Source: Plectrocnemia conspersa (lineage: Eukaryota > Arthropoda > Insecta > Trichoptera > Polycentropodidae). From it: 64,000 bases of DNA. Location of the stretch: NCBI GenBank assembly GCA_009617715.1, contig VTFK01000220.1, positions 372,001 to 436,000 of the forward strand. Reading direction: 5' to 3'. Shown here piece after piece: positions 59,261-64,000 of the stretch (within the stretch, counting starts at the first letter, position 1; the number at the start of each line of letters is the position of its first letter). The translations under genes and the position numbers were made by a program. Below the pieces are notes generated by a model, which was given only the letters and a program-made list of their open reading frames with translations, had not been told where the DNA came from and did not search any database.

Positions 59261-59649
59261 ATATAAAATTGATTGGAGTAAACAGAAAGATCTAAAGTTT
59301 TTCATATGTTTCTCAGATACCTGTACATGCAGGAATAAAATTACTATCAATTTTACAACCCCACAAAATTCCTACATTGCTGAAATATGATTTATTTGAG
59401 TCGCGTTGACGATTGTATTTTAAAAAAACACCTATTAAAGCTGCTGGTGAATTAAATATATACAATCCAGATACTAAAAGAACTCGGTTTTTGTTCAAGA
59501 ACAGAAGTATTGATGTTTTTCATACATTATGGTCAATAACAATATTATAGTAAGCATTTTTTTTTAATATAATATCAAGTATTATTTATGAGACCTAATA
59601 TTTACGCTAAATATAATTCTAATGTATTTGATGATTATTCTTTAAAAAA

Positions 59650-60010
59650 AAAAGAATCAGTTCGATTAGCATACAAAAGCCGGCGAGCGTTTACATCATC
59701 GACCCATTCGGATAGGTCTTAATTAAATCAACAACCATAATGGCCCATCTCAACGTCTATTAACCAGGCCCGTTATTATAAGGGTACGCCTCTGTAGCTC
59801 CCTGTCGATCATTATACCTCTCTTCGCGTATACCTATGTATGGCCGATCGAGAAACGATACCGACCCAATTTATCCAAACGGTTACGCCGCCCCGTTCTA
59901 CGTAATTATCCATTATTATGTTTAGTATTGAAATTATTGAAGTATTTTTAGTCTAATTTATTTTTATTTAAGACGATGCGAGCCCGCCGGACATAAGGTT
60001 ATTATGAACA
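59650..60010. promoter_or_regulatory. candidate cis-regulatory island 19
   Basis: GC-richer throughout: AAAGCCGGCGAGCGTTTACA, CGACCCATTCGGATAGGTC, CCAGGCCCGTTATTATAAGG, CGCCGCCCCGTTCTACG and GCGAGCCCGCCGGACATAAG. No ORF above background. Sharp boundaries make it one of the clearer enhancer candidates on the right. Confidence 0.4.
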
Positions 60011-60164
60011 TTTTATTTAAAATCTTGTAATTTTAAAATGATGGTATAGTAAACATGTGATTTTGTATTAAAAGAATTAATTCAATTTAAGTAAATACAA
60101 ATAGATCGTTGAAATATCAATTGAACTGATACTCAAAAAAATTTTGAAAAGCACGTTAATGGAA

Positions 60165-60415
60165 ATCAGGATAGGTGTGCCATTGCATTAAAAATAATAA
60201 ATACAACCAACAACCACTAAGTAAGTAGCGATACACTAGACTAAAATCAATTATAGACTATTATTATAGCTCACAATCTATAGATGACACAAATTATATA
60301 AATCTATGAAAAGAACAAAATAGATTATATGGGATTTAAACCTAGATCTTTCGGGTTAATAATTAGTCACCGGCTTATACGACAGGTTAGATAGTTTCGC
60401 TTATTAATTAAAATA
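60165..60415 (-). repeat. tRNA-related SINE-like element, copy S6
   Basis: The reverse complement begins with a tRNA-like head, GTGACTAATTATTAACCCG then a B-box-like AGGTTTAAATCCC. It is followed by the body with CAATCTATAGATGAC and CACTAAGTAAGTAGCGATAC as read on the plus strand. The head context matches S2 and the body matches S5. Confidence 0.62.
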
Positions 60416-61473
60416 AAAGTGACGCTATAAACTATTACATTATAGCTCAATAAAAAAAATAATCAGTATGTAGTATATTTTTTCATTTAATTTTAAAATC
60501 ATAGAATTTTGAACGATTTATGACATTTAAAAATCCAGTGTTAGTAAACATAATGTTTATTTCATCAATCGATACAAATTTTTAAATGTTCAATACACCT
60601 GCACTTGTCACGTGCGAGATCGCTGTAGGAGAAAGATTTTGAAATATTTATTGAATAAATAAAAATATATTTTATTGTAAAATGAATGTATTATGTAATC
60701 CTGGAATGTATTTTTTTTTAATTTGCGCTTAACAGTCAGTCGTGCTTTGGCAGTTAATACCTAAAAACTTTTTTATTATATCTGTATTGCTGCATATCTG
60801 GACTAAAAATTTTGCATATTTTTGCAATATTTTAAAAATTAAAAATGATCAATTTATGATATTTATAAAAAAAATTTAAATCAATAAATTGCCCGAAAGG
60901 TGAGAGAATGTTTTATTTTTAGAATGATTATATTTTGAAACATTAAAAAAAAATTTTTTTTTATTTATAAAAACATATATTACTGACTTATGCGGGTGAG
61001 AGAATTTCCGTTAAAGTCGAAAGTCCGTTATATAAAAGTAGGTTTTCCGAATGTGTTTTTTTTTAGTAAATTAATAAATAGCACAATACAATGACGTTTC
61101 TATAAATTGTTTTAAAATATTATAAATATTATTTTATTTTACAGAAAAATTTTCTATCAAATTAAAATAAGTAAACAAACATTTTTTTTAAAATACACCT
61201 TATTTGTATTATATATAAGTATAAAGTTAGAGGTATGGTCATTGATTACAACATGTTTTAGACAATTTTACATTTGACCGGATATTTTGAGTCCGTTATA
61301 TCGAGATTATTTAATAAATGAGCCACTTAAAGTGACAAACAAATAAATCCGTGACATTTAATGTTCTTAAGCCCTTAAAATTATCTGTCTTAATACTGAT
61401 GTCAGCTTTATTAAAAGAATATTTAGTTTTCTTTTATCATTCTGTCACGCTCGGCGATTTTTTCATTGTGTAA
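60416..61473. other. AT-rich filler with two GTCCGTTATAT words
   Basis: GTCCGTTATAT occurs at 61023-61033 and 61291-61301, the second in GAGTCCGTTATATCGAG. Such words resemble the ends of pogo/Tigger-type DNA transposons, but both are in the same orientation and no ORF is visible. Otherwise AT-rich. Confidence 0.3.
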
Positions 61474-62060
61474 ATGACGAAACAGAGAATTTGCATTAAA
61501 AGTGTAATAAAGTGCAGTGAAGTTATGAAAATATTAGAAAAGGCTTTTAGCGAGGATGCTGTGTCAAATCAAAAGGTCTATGAATGGTTTAAACGTTTCC
61601 AAGAAAGTAGCAAGGAAGTAAAGGATGACAAGCGAAATGGGATCAACTAAAAATGAAAATGGGAAAAATTAAGGACACTGTGCTGAGTAATCACTGAATC
61701 AATATTTGAATGAATGCAGAATAAGTTGGTATCTCGTACAATTCATGCAGAGTGATTTGATGTAGAAGTTTATTATAACAAAAAAAGTCACTGACAATTG
61801 TTCTATAAAAGTTTCAATAATGGAATTGCTCAAAGGAGCTAAAAGTACGCCATAATTGAATGAAAATCGCTGTTTTCTTTGATAAATTTATACCATTAGG
61901 TCATACGGGCAATAAAGAGCTAAAAACAAGTAACCAATTTTTCACCACGATAACGTTACGGCTCAAACTAATTCGTATTTTTTGTCATGATTTAGATAAA
62001 GATGACATTAAAAAGATAATGTTTTTCGACCATAGGAGATGTAGGTAAAATCGCTGTTTT
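61474..62060 (+). mobile_element. mariner-like transposase pseudogene
   Basis: Frame 61474-61650 encodes 58 residues typical of the mariner N-terminal helix-turn-helix domain: RICIKSVIKC, ILEKAFSEDAVSNQKVYEWF, KRFQESSKEVKDDKRNG, then a stop. Downstream, MKIAVFFDKF and IPLGHTGNKELK (about 61860-61925) match the VFFDxxGxxxxExLPxGqTxNxxyY region with the first catalytic Asp. FFTTITLRLKLIRI (about 61939-61980) fits the DNARPH region in decayed form. Multiple stops show it is inactive. The most complete mariner here. Confidence 0.9.
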
Positions 62061-62179
62061 TACAAATATTTGTGTGTTGGAAAAACTTAATATTAAGTAT
62101 TACTGTAAGATTCTAGCTATGCTGTATAATGTCTTTATTAAACACATTACCATTGAGATTAAAATATATTAATACAAAA

Positions 62180-62420
62180 ACACATGTATGACACACACAA
62201 ACATATTCTCCAATAATAATGACGATAATCATTGTTGTCGCCCGCGCGAGGAACAAAATTACGCTTTGACTAAATTACAATAAATTAGGCGTTATCTTTG
62301 CGCTTTTTGTACCGACACTTTGTTAACATAATGTTCAAAATGTTAATTTGCCTTTTTTTTTTTTTTTTGGTGTACACACATAAAAAAACACAAATTTTTC
62401 GGTTGGCTAGATCGATATTG
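62180..62420. promoter_or_regulatory. candidate island 20
   Basis: GTTGTCGCCCGCGCGAGG, GGCGTTATCTTTGCGC and a 15-bp or longer T run near 62350. No ORF. Candidate regulatory element. Confidence 0.3.
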
Positions 62421-63004
62421 CTCAAAATATGCGTGGGTAGAAAATAATTTACAATTAAATTTTTAATATATATGCTATCTTAACCTTTTGCACTAGTAAC
62501 AATATAATATATGTAAAGCTAACGCTTTTTTAAACTGTGATAAATTATTTTTGGAAGTAACGTTAATTATTTTAACTTAACGATCTTTCGACGGCGATAT
62601 AAAATAAACAAATTTATAACTGAAATAATAAATAAAATAATATGAGCATTAGTGAAACTTTTATTGCCGCGTATAGTGAATGTAATAAATTGTGTAATAT
62701 GTCTAGTAAATGCGTTTATGGGCACTTAATTATTTTTTGATTACAAACGGTTGTTGGGATTAGATCTTTAGAATATGCATTAAACACTATGTATTATATA
62801 TTTTGATAATCTAAAAAATTCGGCAAAAATAAATCAATAAATTATTAATCTAAAAAAGAATGAAACCCTAAAGTTTTAACTTTAAATAAACAGCAATACC
62901 ATGCACAAGCAGAAGCTTAATTGACAGTCATAAGGTTATATTTTACGACATCAGTTAATTGGGAAATTAAGGATGTTGTAATCATTATTATTGTTATGTG
63001 CACA
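62421..63004. other. AT-rich filler
   Basis: Nothing recognised. Confidence 0.3.
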
Positions 63005-63065
63005 TGTTGTTTTTTTATATATATATATATATATATTTTTATAAATATACATATATATATATATC
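63005..63065. repeat. (AT)n microsatellite
   Basis: Two AT-dinucleotide runs separated by TTTTTATAAATATAC. Confidence 0.9.
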
Positions 63066-63079
63066 TGATGCCGTAAAAT

Positions 63080-63310
63080 GTAATTATTGCCCGTTGTAAA
63101 AAAAATCAGCGCAGAAAAGAAATGCACGTAATAAACGTGAGCTTTATTGCTCTGGACGGAATAAGCTTTAAAGCTCATTTGCATAGTTTGCCAATTTAAT
63201 TGACTCCACAAACATACTTTCGAATTGAATATGGTACGTTTATTTATGTAAATATGTCGGCAAATTATCTCACATGTTCGGCGTTTATGACATTTCATAA
63301 ACACAACCCC
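63080..63310. promoter_or_regulatory. candidate island 21 with octamer
   Basis: GC-richer, with AATCAGCGCAGAAAAG, GCTCTGGACGGAATAAGC and a POU octamer ATTTGCAT at 63177-63184. The 117-codon minus ORF (62951-63304) reads through AT microsatellites and is not a gene. Confidence 0.32.
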
Positions 63311-63561
63311 TGAAGATATGTTTTCATTAAACGTTAAATTGAAAATGAATATTTATCATGAGTGATATACACTTCTTACAAATTTCAAATTTCAATGCAC
63401 TAAATTTTTTTAATATATAAATTGAATCAAATGCAACACATCCATAGTGCAAGGTCAATTAAAATATAATTTGTGTATCTTCGTTTTTGGGTCAAGAGCC
63501 AACATCTAGTTAAAATTTAATTTAAACTTTTAAGCTTTCAAAACATGATTCAAAATTTTAA

Positions 63562-63619
63562 TTTAATATATATATATATATATAAACCATATATTTATAT
63601 ATAATTTATACTATATATA

Positions 63620-63652
<33 letters not shown>
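63562..63652. repeat. (AT)n microsatellites
   Basis: Perfect AT runs at about 63565-63584 and 63623-63652, with AT-rich sequence between. Confidence 0.9.
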
Positions 63653-63656
<4 letters not shown>

Positions 63657-63739
63657 TCAGGCATAAAATATATATATATAAACGGTCTACTCAATATTTA
63701 TTCAGGCATAAAAACTTTTTCTCGAACGGTCTAGTCAAT
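63651..63739 (+). repeat. 45-bp tandem duplication
   Basis: Two units (63651-63695 and 63696-63739) share ATTTATTCAGGCATAAAA at the start and ACGGTCTASTCAAT at the end. The middle of unit 1 has been replaced by an AT run. Confidence 0.85.
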
Positions 63740-64000
63740 TTTTTGTTGAGCTATCATACGTATTTCGCTAATTCTGGAGTACCACAGGGATTTTATCTAG
63801 GACATCTGCTCCGACATTTTTTATATGTGATCAAAAAAAAAGGTTTAACATCCCTTAATTTACACGGTGGATACGTTACAGAAAATATCGCGTAAATTAG
63901 TATTAAAACGATTAAATAATATGCAGATGTATTTTTAGCATCAATGAGCCAAACGCTTGCATTTCTAAAAACAACTAAAAAAATACTGCATGGACAGTGG
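63740..64000 (+). mobile_element. non-LTR retrotransposon RT fragment, runs off the right edge
   Basis: A plus-strand frame from about 63753 reads YFANSGVPQGFYLGHLLRHF, matching the SGVPQGSxLGPLLF block of non-LTR reverse transcriptases. Further on, YADVFLASMSQTLAFLKTTK (from about 63921) matches the catalytic YADDxxL block with one Asp lost. This order is as in jockey/CR1-type RTs. The fragment continues past the window. Confidence 0.75.

Noticed and set aside
61023..61301. Two GTCCGTTATAT words as ends of a Tigger/pogo element
   Set aside because: Both are in the same orientation and the sequence between is not coding. Insufficient to call an element.
62951..63304. 117-codon minus ORF
   Set aside because: Half of it translates AT microsatellite (IYIYMYIY-type), so it is not a gene.
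1..64000. CRISPR arrays, rRNA genes, bacterial-type operons
   Set aside because: No spaced identical short repeats, no rRNA-like conserved blocks, no dense coding. The window is metazoan intronic DNA.

Overview
The window is AT-rich, almost gene-free animal DNA. One stretch is clearly protein-coding: a 119-bp internal exon on the minus strand (13995-14113), with good splice sites, that encodes the segment just N-terminal to the homeodomain in Iroquois-class (araucan/caupolican, Irx) TALE homeobox proteins. The residues match the insect ara/caup form most closely. I therefore read the window as the inside of an insect Iroquois gene, with the homeobox exon beyond the left edge and the 5' coding exons beyond the right edge. 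Mariner, jockey-like, hAT-like and tRNA-SINE remnants fit an insect. I cannot name the order or species.

The rest is intronic or locus non-coding DNA of two kinds. The first is a series of GC-richer islands, about 0.2-0.9 kb each and roughly every 2-3 kb, lying in AT-rich filler. They have no convincing ORFs, but some hold dense short motifs: seven TGACA/TGTCA at 9.5 kb, five WGATAR at 27.7 kb, five GCCAT (Pho/YY1 core) at 50.1-50.2 kb, and a CpG-rich stretch with (GA)7 at 51.3 kb. These are candidate cis-regulatory elements, as expected around a developmental regulator with long introns. The calls rest on composition and motifs only, not on conservation data.

The second kind is decayed repeats. 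There are reverse-transcriptase remnants (6.3, 14.6, 36.8 and 63.75 kb), a hAT-like transposase remnant (19.6 kb), three separate mariner remnants (49.3, 51.7 and 61.5 kb), probable hAT-like and piggyBac-like MITEs, and three multi-copy families. Family A has a fold-back core and six copies or fragments. Family B has six copies and carries a conserved coding-like peptide of unknown origin. A tRNA-related SINE-like family S has about six copies. Diverged tandem blocks with units near 300-330 bp lie at 2.2, 28.7-32.3 and 41.9 kb.

Layout: 1-14 kb, intron downstream of the exon (homeobox side), with islands, the 306-bp tandem block, family A and an RT remnant. 14 kb, the exon. 14-28 kb, dense islands plus family B, SINEs and hAT. 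28-43 kb, mostly AT-rich with tandem blocks and family A. 43-54 kb, the strongest islands, including the Polycomb-type candidate. 54-64 kb, sparse, with family A, mariner, AT microsatellites and an RT fragment running off the right edge.
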